Shown in pieces: positions 8,113 through 16,895 of a stretch of 64,000 bases of DNA (the stretch's first letter is position 1; each line of letters opens with the position of its first letter). The stretch is taken from NCBI GenBank assembly GCA_049325315.1, contig JBMONB010000197.1:1-64000 (forward strand), written 5' to 3'. The position numbers were made by a program, and so were the translations under genes. The notes under the pieces were generated by a model. That model was given only the letters and a program-made list of their open reading frames with translations. It searched no databases and was not told the origin of the DNA. The stretch comes from JAWLHU01 sp049325315. GTDB lineage: Bacteria; Bacillota; Sulfobacillia; Symbiobacteriales; Symbiobacteriaceae.

Positions 8113-10152
8113 TCAGAGCAGACGGTTACCGACGATTCTTCGGAATGCATACGCGTTATGGAAGCCGCGGCGGCGGTTACGGTCGTTTTGGCGGAAGATA
8201 ATGACCTCAATTCCCAACTGAGAACATATTGGACAATTGCAGCGTTCCCATGGCCGCTCGTAGAGGGTCCACCGGTATAACTCGGCCGGAGCACCCTTAG
8301 GTAGCACAAGTTCATCATAGGCGAGAACCGCTTCAAGTGTTGACTCAAGAGAACGCTCGTGGCGACCGTAGGCTCGCAGAGCCAGCAGTGCCGACTGTTC
8401 GGCTGCTTCGATCTCTCCTATAGTGGCTTCGCCCTGGTCGAGCAAGTTCTTGATGTCACGGTGATATTGCCGCTTCCCACCCTTTGGAAATGACGATGGC
8501 GGGACCCTGATCGCAGTGAACCACTGCCCTGTAGTAGGGTCGAGGTAATTATCGCGAGCCGACATCCAAGAACGGCGCAGGAATGTAGCTGAATCGAAGG
8601 CGGTTACGCCCAGGTGAGAGTACGGTTCCAGCAACTCTTCGCGGGCCACTCCAAAGATATGAACGTAGAGATCATCCGGAAAATGACCGCTTATCTTGGC
8701 CAGAATATCGACGACCTCTTGAGACTTCGCAAAGGCGAGGCCTCCGAGTGCGATATACTTGTAGCCCATGGAAAGCAGTTGGACTACAGCCTCTTCGTAG
8801 GAGGCAGGATCCCACCCCTGAGCGATCCCCATAGGTTGGAAGTGATAGGACCCAGCTCGGTGCTTCTGGAGGAATTCCGCGGCATTATCCAGGGTCAATC
8901 GAAAACGGCGGGAGCGCTCCGCCTCATTCTTGGTGATTTCACCAAAGATCAGGTGGTCTACTGAGACGCCAATATCGAAGCCATGCTGCTCATAGTATTG
9001 AAGAACATCGTCCGTTGAGTATGGGGGGAACTCCTGCTTTCGGTACGAGTAAGCTCCGCAATCCCCCATGACTGGTTTATCTTCCGGCCACCTGAGGAAT
9101 GGGTGAGCTTTGTGAAAGCGCTTCTGTTTCTTCTGATCTTCATCGATGCCGGCCCGCGATACAAGGATTCCATCATAAGGAGTGGCCTTCCCGTAAATCT
9201 CATGCGCGTAAACGCCGTGATCATAGGGTTCGAACCGCTTCTGTGGGTGTGAATCAGTGGCAAAATCGTAATGGGGGTTTACGAGGTCATCCCAATCTGG
9301 AACAAAGAAGAGTGGACGGCTTGTGGCGTTCTTTGCTCTAGACACTTGTGGGATCACTAGGGGGCGTGGAGCTCGCCGTGGGGGTTCTGCGGGGAACGAA
9401 AGGCGCGACTGCTCGGGGATCTGAAGCATGTTACGCAGTCGGCTGGGGTTCTCAGCTAATTCGTGTAGTAGTTTCAGACGATCCTCTAGTGAAGGAAGGT
9501 CGGTAAGGAGCCCTGCAAAGCGTTTCAGGATGGCTCCCTTGAGGCCGATCTGCCCCCCACCAATCACTTTGACATCCTCGTTGCTGAAGCAGACGAGGCT
9601 CTTACGGTGTTGGCGGGGAAACCACTGCTTGGTAGCCGTACCGGCCACAAAGATAAGTCCTGGTCTTGATGGGATGAGGGTCACCTCAAGAGCCTGAAGG
9701 TAGCTCTCACCAAGTAAGAAAAAAACGAGATCTTGTCCCTCGATTGCTCTATTGATATGCTCGGGTAGTCTAAGCACGCCCTGCGAGTAAGCAAGCAACT
9801 CTTGTTTACGCATGCCGTTGAAGGTGGCCTCGTACGGAAGGATGGGCTCGTCCTCATTGAGTAGGCCATAGCCAGCGGAGACGATCTGAAGTCTAACGGT
9901 AGCACCAGAACCCAGGGCCTTTCGCAGTGTGTTGACGCCCTGGACTACGTATTCGTGCTGACGCCCCGTGTACATCTCCCGAGCCTTTCGGGCGACAGGG
10001 TTCCCGTCTTTTTCGGCAGCGTTTTGTATCTGTTCAGATCGAACACGCAAGTGTTCGGGATTCTCTGGATGGCGGAAGTCGTCTAGGGTCAACTTCAGTG
10101 GGTGGTCTACCACCTTTGTGCTTGTGCACGAACTGATTACCAGGATTTTCAC
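8113..10152 (-). CDS. DUF6884-like / TGT-like fusion enzyme (DpdA-like)
   Basis: This 679-residue protein has two parts. Residues 1-180 match the DUF6884-type pattern: ILVISSC near the start, REMYTG, then IVSAGYGLL and ILPYEATF. Residues about 270-679 are a TGT barrel: GDCGAY (Asp364), VSVDHL (Asp399), GIAQGW, ALGGLA (about 468-473), FDSA with Asp520 as nucleophile, and CNCPIC (638-643) with His665 for zinc. The start is GTG at 10152, with GGGAGG 7 bases upstream; the more upstream GTG at 10167 overlaps that ribosome site. It converges on the other TGT-like gene. A role in inserting a 7-deazapurine into DNA is inferred; RNA cannot be excluded. Confidence 0.82.
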   Translation of the reverse strand: MKILVISSCTSTKVVDHPLKLTLDDFRHPENPEHLRVRSEQIQNAAEKDGNPVARKAREMYTGRQHEYVVQGVNTLRKALGSGATVRLQIVSAGYGLLNEDEPILPYEATFNGMRKQELLAYSQGVLRLPEHINRAIEGQDLVFFLLGESYLQALEVTLIPSRPGLIFVAGTATKQWFPRQHRKSLVCFSNEDVKVIGGGQIGLKGAILKRFAGLLTDLPSLEDRLKLLHELAENPSRLRNMLQIPEQSRLSFPAEPPRRAPRPLVIPQVSRAKNATSRPLFFVPDWDDLVNPHYDFATDSHPQKRFEPYDHGVYAHEIYGKATPYDGILVSRAGIDEDQKKQKRFHKAHPFLRWPEDKPVMGDCGAYSYRKQEFPPYSTDDVLQYYEQHGFDIGVSVDHLIFGEITKNEAERSRRFRLTLDNAAEFLQKHRAGSYHFQPMGIAQGWDPASYEEAVVQLLSMGYKYIALGGLAFAKSQEVVDILAKISGHFPDDLYVHIFGVAREELLEPYSHLGVTAFDSATFLRRSWMSARDNYLDPTTGQWFTAIRVPPSSFPKGGKRQYHRDIKNLLDQGEATIGEIEAAEQSALLALRAYGRHERSLESTLEAVLAYDELVLPKGAPAELYRWTLYERPWERCNCPICSQLGIEVIIFRQNDRNRRRGFHNAYAFRRIVGNRLL

Positions 10153-10320
10153 CGCATAGCCTCCCACAACGGAGTAAACTTGGCGTATGTTCTATGCGAG
10201 AGTTACTGTTACCTGCACTATGATATACACACATTAAGCTAATGGCCACCTTGATTCGGCAAGGCAGGGTTAGTTTGACCCAACGAAGCCATCTAATCCT
10301 CTAATGGGTGTGACAATACA

Positions 10321-10358
10321 TGAAGCAGGGACAGGGGTCTACCCTGGCCCTGCTTCAT
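10321..10358. other. Hairpin at the boundary of low- and high-GC regions
   Basis: GAAGCAGGG...CAGGG pairs with CCCTG...CCCTGCTTC around a short loop. It lies just 3' of the methyltransferase-HNH gene (- strand) and could stop its transcription, but it lacks a T tract. The stretch 10153-10364 otherwise holds the upstream region of the DUF6884-TGT gene, with no gene visible. Confidence 0.45.
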
Positions 10359-10364
10359 AACCCC

Positions 10365-12026
10365 TCACAACTCCCAGCGCTTCAACCCCCGCGTAGCCGC
10401 CACCCGCTCCACCGCCTCCTGCAGGCCCGCAAAGGCCAGCCCCTCCCAGTTCCCCGCCCCCGCCGCCACCCCGAGCGCATGGCTCATCTGCCGCTCGAAG
10501 CTGGCGGGCCGGTGCCGGCGGTAGATCCGCCAGTACTCCACAATCGGCTCCCGCCGCTTCAGCAGCAGCCGCCTGGTCGGCAGCGCATCGAGCTTCGCCC
10601 GGTTCACCTGCGCCCCCGCCGGCAGCAGGTTCCACCAGTGGTTGTTCCCCCAGACCGAGTACGGGATCAGGTGGTCAACCTGGAAGTCCCGCTTCAGCTC
10701 TTCCCCGCTCCAGACGCACTGCAGGGGCGTCCCCAGCGAGGTGAGCAGGCCCCGCACCTCCGCAGTCTCCCGCTCGTCGGTCACCGTCTTCAGCAGCAGG
10801 GGTATGTAGTCGGCAGCGGTGCTGCCCGGGTTCACCTCGGCGGTCAGCTGGGCCCAGCGGAGAATCAGGCTGTCCTCGATCCAGTGGTTGAACCGGCTGA
10901 TATCCAGCCAGATCGACTCGGGCACGGCCATCCACCCGAACCGGCCGCCAAACAGGTCATCCCGCCCCCGGGCCACGATCCCCCGGTAGTCAAACACCCG
11001 GCTGTGGGTGCCCGCATGCCGGATCGGCCCGTCCTTGATCGCATCTCGGATCTTCTTCAGGGGCTGGCGGAAGCGCTCAGGCCCCTCCTCTATATCCTGC
11101 AGGAGGGCATGCAGGCCACCTGGCGTATAGGTCTCGCTCAACCTCTCCACCATCCGACGAAAGGTGATCTGCTTCTCCGACCCCGGCCGCTCGCCCCGCT
11201 TCTGGGCCACGTACTCGGGGTGGGTCAGGAAGGGCCAGTAGTACTCCAGCCAGAGGACGGCGACCGCGGAGAGCGGCACGTAGACCTCGCCGGCGCCCCA
11301 GACCACCACGTGGGGCTGGGTGCGGCTGATCTGGCAGAGCGCCCGGATCAGGGCGAACTTGTAGGTCGCGTCTTTCTTGTCCTGCGCCAGCACGCTCTGG
11401 ACCCGCTCCAGGCCCCGTGCGCTCTGTGCGGGGCTCTTCTCGGCCAGAATCACCACCCAGCCGATTCCCGGGCGGAAGGTGTCGGGCTGCTGCATGGTCC
11501 GCACGACCTCCAGGCCGGCGGCCTCGAAGAGCAGCGCCAGCTTCCCGGCGGGGATCGGTGTGAAGAGCCTCCCGTCTGCCTCCCGCTCGGTCTCCCCCTG
11601 GCTCTCCCGGTAGCTCACCACCAGCCGGCCCCCCTGCCGCATGATGCGGGCGAGGTTGATTACGGCGGTGATCAGATGCTCCCGGCCGATGTGCATGAAG
11701 GTGCCGGAGCAGAGCACGTTCTTGAAGGCGCCGTCTGGGATCTCCGCCAGGTCGGGGAGGGCCGCCTGCTGGAAGTCTACCTTGCCGTAGGCGGCACGGG
11801 CCTGCTCCAGCATGGCGGGGGAGGCGTCGTAGCCGGTGGTGGGGAAGCCCTGATCCGCCAGCCACGCGGCGTCACGGCCGCTGCCGCCCCCGATGTCAGC
11901 CGTTAGCTCCTCGGGGTGGAAGAAGGCCAGCAGCTGGCGGTACAGATCGGTGGGGGTGACCGTCCGGTAGAGCTGGGCGAACTCGGCTGCTTTGGCTTCA
12001 TATAGATCCAGCGTCCGCTTGTCCAT
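10365..12026 (-). CDS. SAM-dependent methyltransferase fused to HNH endonuclease
   Basis: The N-terminal 200 residues form a class I methyltransferase (DIGGGSG at 44-50 as motif I; then a post-I acidic loop and a strand pattern typical of small-molecule enzymes). No DNA-methylase NPPY/DPPY motif is seen. The C-terminal region (about 430-490) carries an HNH fold: CVWSG, then VDHLIPYS, then NNHWWNL and a later N...K. The middle segment (210-430) is unassigned. The ATG at 12026 is preferred because GGGGAGG lies 7 bases upstream; an upstream start would add 14 residues. It sits between two defence blocks with no partner overlap, so it may act alone. The joined activities are unusual and the substrate is unknown. 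Confidence 0.78.
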   Translation of the reverse strand: MDKRTLDLYEAKAAEFAQLYRTVTPTDLYRQLLAFFHPEELTADIGGGSGRDAAWLADQGFPTTGYDASPAMLEQARAAYGKVDFQQAALPDLAEIPDGAFKNVLCSGTFMHIGREHLITAVINLARIMRQGGRLVVSYRESQGETEREADGRLFTPIPAGKLALLFEAAGLEVVRTMQQPDTFRPGIGWVVILAEKSPAQSARGLERVQSVLAQDKKDATYKFALIRALCQISRTQPHVVVWGAGEVYVPLSAVAVLWLEYYWPFLTHPEYVAQKRGERPGSEKQITFRRMVERLSETYTPGGLHALLQDIEEGPERFRQPLKKIRDAIKDGPIRHAGTHSRVFDYRGIVARGRDDLFGGRFGWMAVPESIWLDISRFNHWIEDSLILRWAQLTAEVNPGSTAADYIPLLLKTVTDERETAEVRGLLTSLGTPLQCVWSGEELKRDFQVDHLIPYSVWGNNHWWNLLPAGAQVNRAKLDALPTRRLLLKRREPIVEYWRIYRRHRPASFERQMSHALGVAAGAGNWEGLAFAGLQEAVERVAATRGLKRWEL

Positions 12027-12174
12027 GGGGTCGCCTCCCCACCAAAATACTTCGCGAAACCTGTTCACGCTCTACTTGTTCGAATCCTCCATCTACGTGA
12101 AAACTCCTATAGACATGCACACATTCTTCTGATACATTGAACTCTAAATTCTCTACCGCTCCGGAGTGATGGGC

Positions 12175-12603
12175 ATGCAGTTACTGCGAGGATGGATGTA
12201 CGGCGTAGGCGCCCTGTACCTGGTTCTGGCCTTCCTGTCGAGCCCGCCCATGATGGGCCTCGCCCTGCGCGGGACCGGGGCCGCCCTTGACCCGGGCGCC
12301 CTGCAGGTGATCCTTGACCTCAGCCTCTTCCTGGGCACCATCGTGGCCGTTCTGGGCATCTTCCTGCTCAGGGGCGCCGAGGAGCCCCAGGCCCACCGCG
12401 AGCTGGTCCGGCTGGTGGTCTGGGTTGAGCTGATCGCCGGCTTCCTGCTCACCGCCTACATGACCATCCGCGGCTACGGCAATCCGGGAATCCTGCTCCC
12501 CCTGGCCGTGGCCCATGCCGGAATCGCCTTCTCAGGGCACCAGGCCCTGCGGCGCTTCAAGCGCCACCTGACCGTCGTCAAGCCGATCCAGCGTGTCAGC
12601 TGA
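12175..12603 (+). CDS. Small four-helix membrane protein, BphX-like
   Basis: This protein of about 142 residues has four predicted membrane helices (residues about 5-25, 40-60, 75-95 and 105-122), with a positively charged C-terminal tail (RRFKRHLTVVK). The order of segments and the short YMTIRGYG loop resemble the BphX family of small membrane proteins of unknown function; this is recalled resemblance, not an alignment. GGAG lies 8 bases before the ATG at 12175, although in-frame starts at 12166 and 12169 exist. It is monocistronic, with a terminator directly downstream, and sits between two defence blocks without obvious relation to them. Confidence 0.6.
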   Translation: MQLLRGWMYGVGALYLVLAFLSSPPMMGLALRGTGAALDPGALQVILDLSLFLGTIVAVLGIFLLRGAEEPQAHRELVRLVVWVELIAGFLLTAYMTIRGYGNPGILLPLAVAHAGIAFSGHQALRRFKRHLTVVKPIQRVS

Positions 12604-12622
12604 AACCCCAACACCGTAAGCC

Positions 12623-12659
12623 AAGGCCGGCGGAGCGCCCTGCTCCCCCGGCCTTTTTT
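12623..12659 (+). terminator. Intrinsic terminator
   Basis: AAGGCCGG..GGAGCG pairs with GCTCC.CCGGCCTT and is followed by TTTTTT. It ends the small membrane protein gene and insulates the restriction operon that follows. Confidence 0.85.
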
Positions 12660-12753
12660 GGCGTCCAACTCTTCGCTGTATGGCGATCGTACAGGACTCG
12701 GCTTGCCCATTGTCCAAACTATGAACAGGAGAAATGGTTTAGGAGGTCGTGGG

Positions 12754-15366
12754 ATGCGACCCTACAACGAGGCGGATACGCGGGCAAAACTGATCGACCC
12801 CAAGCTCAAACTGGCCGGCTGGGGCGAGGGGCAGATTGAGCGGGAGCACTACTTCGAGAAGGGCAAGGCGTTTACCGCCGGACGGATCTACCTGGTGGGC
12901 GACGAGGCTCGCCGGCGGGAGCCTCGCCGGGCCGATTATCTGCTCCGCTACCGGGGGGCGATGATCGCCGTACTGGAGGCCAAAGACGAGAGCCACTCCC
13001 CCGATGCCGGGCTTGAGCAGGCCAAGGCCTATGCCCGCCTGCTGGATCTTCCCTTTGCGCTCGCCAGCAATGGGCACCGCTTTGTGGAGTTCGACTTCCT
13101 CACCAACACCAGCCGGGAGCTCGACCAGCCGCCCTCGCCCGATGAGCTCTGGGAGCGGTGGCAGAACGGGCGCTCCATGGCGGCGGGCGCCGGCGGGGGC
13201 GGCCCGGCCGATCCGCTGCTCTACCCTTACTGCCCGGCGGCCATTACGGGCACCACGCCGCGCTACTTTCAGGAGGTGGCCATCCGCCGGGTGATCGAGC
13301 GGGTGGTGCAGGGGCAGCGCCGTGTGCTGTTGACGATGGCCACGGGTACCGGGAAGACCTACACCGCCTTTCAAATCGTCTGGAAGCTGAAGAAGTCGGG
13401 GTGGCTGAAGCGGCCCGTGCTCTTTCTGGCCGACCGGGTGATTCTCCGGGACCAGGCCTACAACGCCTTCTCGCCCTTTGCCAGCGGGCAGGCCGATCCC
13501 CGGTCGATCATTGCCTCGGGGAACTTCAACCCCAACCGGGATCTCTACTTCTCGCTGTACCAGGGGCTCGATGCCGAGGTGGGCGGCGTGCCGTTCTACG
13601 CCGGGATCCCGCGGGACTTCTTTGGTCTCATTATTGTCGATGAGTGTCACCGGTCGGGCTTTGGGAAGTGGAATGCCATTTTGCAGCACTTCTCTTCGGC
13701 CACGCAGCTGGGCATGACGGCGACCCCGAAGCAGAGCGAGAACATTGACACCTACGCCTACTTCTGCGCCGAGGAGCCGGAGATTGAGATCGACCCGGAT
13801 GATCCAGCGAAGGGAACGTGGCGGCCCCCGGCCTTCATGTACAGCCTCGGCAAGGGCATCGATGACGGCTTTCTTGCCCCCTACAAGATCCACCGGGTCC
13901 GGACGACCCTCGACCGCGATGGGCTGAAGGTCGAGGAGGCGAAGGGGCAGGGCGCCCACATCTATATCCCTGAAGGGGCGGAGCCCCGGGACCTCTACGA
14001 GACGCCCCAGTTTGAGCGGGAGATTACGCTGCCCGACCGCACGGCGGCGATGGTCAAGCACCTGGCGGGGCTGCTGCGGAGCTTCGATCCCATGGAGAAG
14101 ACGATCGTCTTCTGTGTCGATATGGACCACGCCCGGCTTACGGCCCGGCTGCTGCAGAATGAGTTTGCCGGCCTGGGACTCGCCGACTATGCGGTGCCGA
14201 TTATCTCGGAGGAGGGCGAGGCGACCACCTGGCTGGAGCGGTTTCGCGACAGCGACCAGAAGAGCCCGGTGGTGGCGATCACGGCGGAACTGCTCTCCAC
14301 GGGCGTCGATGTGCCGAGCTGCCGCAATATCGCCTTCATGAAGCCGATCGCCTCGCCGATTCTCTTTAAGCAGATCGTCGGCCGGGGCACCCGGTTAGAT
14401 GCCGCCACGGGCAAGCAGTGGTTTCGCATTATCGACTATGTGGGCGCCACCCGCCTGTTCGATGAGTGGGACGCCCTGCCCACCGAGCCGAAGGAGGAGG
14501 AGAACCCCGGGCCGCGCGACTGCGCCGTGGAGGGCCAGGTGGTCGATTCCGAGAGCGGGGCGCTGATCGTGGGGGCCAATGTCGCAGCGCTCATTGGCCG
14601 CAACGAGCAGGAAGGGCCGGTGCGCACCGACAACGACGGCGCCTTCCGCTTTGAGAACCTGCCGGTGGGGAGCATTCGGCTGCGGGTGACGGCGGCGGGG
14701 TTCCGGCCCCGCACCCTCTCGGTCGATACCGAGAGCGGCCTGACCCAGCGTGTCACCCTGGAGCTGAAGGCCCAGTCGGCGGTGATCGGCAAGATTGAGG
14801 TCAAGGGGCTGAGCGTCACCATCGCCGATGAGGTCACCTTCCGGGTCGATGCCACCGGCGAGCATCTGAGCCTCTCGGGGTACCTCCAGTACACGGGCGG
14901 CCAGGTTCGCAAGCAGGCCCCGGGCTGGGACCAGCTTCACGCCCTGTGGACGGAGCGGGAGAGCCGGGAGGCCTTCCTGACCAGGCTGCGCGAGGAGAGC
15001 GTCTACCCGGAGATCTTGGCACGGGTGCTCTCGCAGCCTCGGGCCGACGAGTTCGACCTGCTGGCCCATGTGGCCTTTGGGGCGCCGGTGCGGACCCGCG
15101 ACGAGCGGGCCGACGGGTTCCTCAACCGGGAGGAGGCCTACCTGCGCACCTACACGCCGCAGGCGAACGAGGTGGTCATGGCCCTTCTGGAGAAATATCG
15201 GCTCTGGGGCATTGAGGAGATGACCAGCCCCAGCGTCTTCCGCCTGGCCCCCTTCCGCGAGATGGGGCAGGCGCCGGGCGTGATCCGCCGGTTCGGCAGC
15301 GTTGAGGCCCTGCGCGAGGCGCTTCATCAGATGCAGATCAAACTCTATCGAAAGGATGCCCTATGA
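12754..15366 (+). CDS. hsdR: Type I restriction enzyme R subunit with inserted regulatory-like beta domain
   Basis: HsdR cuts and translocates DNA within a type I restriction complex. Of 870 residues, the N-terminal 120 hold the PD-(D/E)xK nuclease (ADYLLRYRG...VLEAKDE). The SF2 motor has MATGTGKT (about 193-200), DECH (about 295), GMTATPK and a later helicase C domain ending IVGRGTRLD. Residues about 588-675 match a carboxypeptidase-regulatory-like beta sandwich (EGQVVDSESG, then DNDGAFRFENLPVG and a GFRP turn), placed between the motor and the EcoEI-type C-terminal region. The ATG at 12754 has AGGAGG 7 bases upstream; an upstream frame extension starts inside the terminator. The next gene overlaps by 4 bases. 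Confidence 0.93.
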   Translation: MRPYNEADTRAKLIDPKLKLAGWGEGQIEREHYFEKGKAFTAGRIYLVGDEARRREPRRADYLLRYRGAMIAVLEAKDESHSPDAGLEQAKAYARLLDLPFALASNGHRFVEFDFLTNTSRELDQPPSPDELWERWQNGRSMAAGAGGGGPADPLLYPYCPAAITGTTPRYFQEVAIRRVIERVVQGQRRVLLTMATGTGKTYTAFQIVWKLKKSGWLKRPVLFLADRVILRDQAYNAFSPFASGQADPRSIIASGNFNPNRDLYFSLYQGLDAEVGGVPFYAGIPRDFFGLIIVDECHRSGFGKWNAILQHFSSATQLGMTATPKQSENIDTYAYFCAEEPEIEIDPDDPAKGTWRPPAFMYSLGKGIDDGFLAPYKIHRVRTTLDRDGLKVEEAKGQGAHIYIPEGAEPRDLYETPQFEREITLPDRTAAMVKHLAGLLRSFDPMEKTIVFCVDMDHARLTARLLQNEFAGLGLADYAVPIISEEGEATTWLERFRDSDQKSPVVAITAELLSTGVDVPSCRNIAFMKPIASPILFKQIVGRGTRLDAATGKQWFRIIDYVGATRLFDEWDALPTEPKEEENPGPRDCAVEGQVVDSESGALIVGANVAALIGRNEQEGPVRTDNDGAFRFENLPVGSIRLRVTAAGFRPRTLSVDTESGLTQRVTLELKAQSAVIGKIEVKGLSVTIADEVTFRVDATGEHLSLSGYLQYTGGQVRKQAPGWDQLHALWTERESREAFLTRLREESVYPEILARVLSQPRADEFDLLAHVAFGAPVRTRDERADGFLNREEAYLRTYTPQANEVVMALLEKYRLWGIEEMTSPSVFRLAPFREMGQAPGVIRRFGSVEALREALHQMQIKLYRKDAL

Positions 15367-16895
15367 CAAGCCAACATCTGATTAACGAGATCTGGCGTGC
15401 CTGCGATATCATGCGGCGCGACAACAACTGCGGCGGCGTCATGGAGTATGTGGAGCACCTGGCCTGGGTGCTGTTTCTCAAGTTCCTCGACGAGCAGGAG
15501 CACGTCTTTGAGCAGGAGGCCGCGATCTATGGCCGGACCCACAACCGGATTCTGGAGCCCCGCTACCGCTGGTCGGCCTGGGTGCCCAAGGCGCTGGGGG
15601 AGAAGAACCCAGAGACCGGGAACCGCCTGACCCCGGAGTGGACCGCCGATGAGGTGCTCCAGTTCCTCTGGGGGCAGCTCTTCCCCTACCTGGCCAACCT
15701 CTCCGGCTCGCCGGAGCGCGAGGTGATCGCCGGGGTCTTCTCGGACCGCAATATCGTGGTCTGCGCCTCGCCTTACAACCTGAAGGACATTCTCGATATC
15801 ATCGACGGCATCGACTTCACCAACCCGGATGACAAGCACGCCGTCTCCGTGGTCTACGAGGACCTGCTGCGGCGGCTCGGCCACGAGAACAAGCTGGCGG
15901 GGGAGTTCTACACGCCGCGCCCCGTGGCGCGCTTTGTGGTGCGCGTGGTGGACCCCCGGGTGGGCGAGACGGTCTATGATCCGGCCTGCGGCTCCTGCGG
16001 CTTCCTGGCCGAGGCCTTTGTCCACATGCAGAAGAGCGAAAGCCGCACCACCGACTACGAGACGCTCCAGGGCGCGACCTTCTACGGCAACGAGAAGAAG
16101 TCGATCCCGGCGCTGCTTGGCATTATGAACATGGTGCTGCACGGGGTGCTCGCCCCGGTCATCCGCCGCCGCAACACGCTGGAGGAGAACCTGCGGACGG
16201 TGACGGAGCGCCACGATGTGGTGGTGACGAATCCGCCCTTCGGCGGCACGGAGAACACGCAGATTCAGAACAACTTCCCCGTGAAGTCCAACGCCACGGA
16301 GCTGCTCTTTATCCAGCACATTATGAAGAAGCTCAAGGCGAACGATGGCGCCCGCTGCGGCCTGGTGATTCCAGACGGGACGCTCTTTCGGGGGGGCGCC
16401 TTTACCACGGTCAAGCGCGACCTGCTGGAGAGCTTCAACCTGTACTTTGTGGTCAGCCTTCCGCCCGGGGTCTTTGCGCCCTACTCCGACGTGCGGACCT
16501 CGCTGCTCTTCTTCGAGCGGCCGGGCCCCACCCGGGAGGTGCTCTACTACCAGATGCTCCTGCCCAAGGGCGTCAAGAAGTTCAGTAAGGGGTACCCCAT
16601 TCGGGATGAGCACTTCGCCGAGGCCGATGCGCTGTGGGCCGAATGGAACGCCTGGCGCCGGGGGCAGGGCGGGCGTCCGGAGCTGCCGGCCAACGCCTGG
16701 CTGGAGAGCCTGGAGAGCCTGGCGGCCCGCGAGTACGACCTCTCGGCCCACAACCCCAACCAGCCAGATGAAGCGCTGCTTCCGCATCCGTCGGTGGTGG
16801 TGGCCGACCTGGTGGAACGGAGCCGTGAGCTGCACGGGATTCTGCTGGGGCTGCAGGAGCGGCTCGGCAACGGCGAGGAGGATGATGCCGAATGA
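15363..16895 (+). CDS. hsdM: Type I N6-adenine DNA methyltransferase M subunit
   Basis: This 510-residue HsdM has an N-terminal helical HsdM_N domain (EIWRACDIMRRDN), then the N6_Mtase domain with DPACGSCGF (about 206-214) as the SAM loop and TNPPFGG (about 288-294) as catalytic motif IV. The YTPRPV segment before motif I is also typical. It methylates adenine in the target set by HsdS. The gene overlaps hsdR and hsdS by ATGA junctions, so the three are translationally coupled. Length is normal for the family. Confidence 0.95.
   Translation: MTSQHLINEIWRACDIMRRDNNCGGVMEYVEHLAWVLFLKFLDEQEHVFEQEAAIYGRTHNRILEPRYRWSAWVPKALGEKNPETGNRLTPEWTADEVLQFLWGQLFPYLANLSGSPEREVIAGVFSDRNIVVCASPYNLKDILDIIDGIDFTNPDDKHAVSVVYEDLLRRLGHENKLAGEFYTPRPVARFVVRVVDPRVGETVYDPACGSCGFLAEAFVHMQKSESRTTDYETLQGATFYGNEKKSIPALLGIMNMVLHGVLAPVIRRRNTLEENLRTVTERHDVVVTNPPFGGTENTQIQNNFPVKSNATELLFIQHIMKKLKANDGARCGLVIPDGTLFRGGAFTTVKRDLLESFNLYFVVSLPPGVFAPYSDVRTSLLFFERPGPTREVLYYQMLLPKGVKKFSKGYPIRDEHFAEADALWAEWNAWRRGQGGRPELPANAWLESLESLAAREYDLSAHNPNQPDEALLPHPSVVVADLVERSRELHGILLGLQERLGNGEEDDAE

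Noticed and set aside
10320..11906. 528-residue open frame on the + strand
   Set aside because: It is the mirror of the methyltransferase-HNH gene on the - strand, proline- and leucine-rich as expected for a GC-rich shadow, and has no ribosome site or motif.
12658..12753. Upstream extension of hsdR
   Set aside because: The frame is open, but it starts inside a terminator and a strong AGGAGG site precedes the ATG at 12754.
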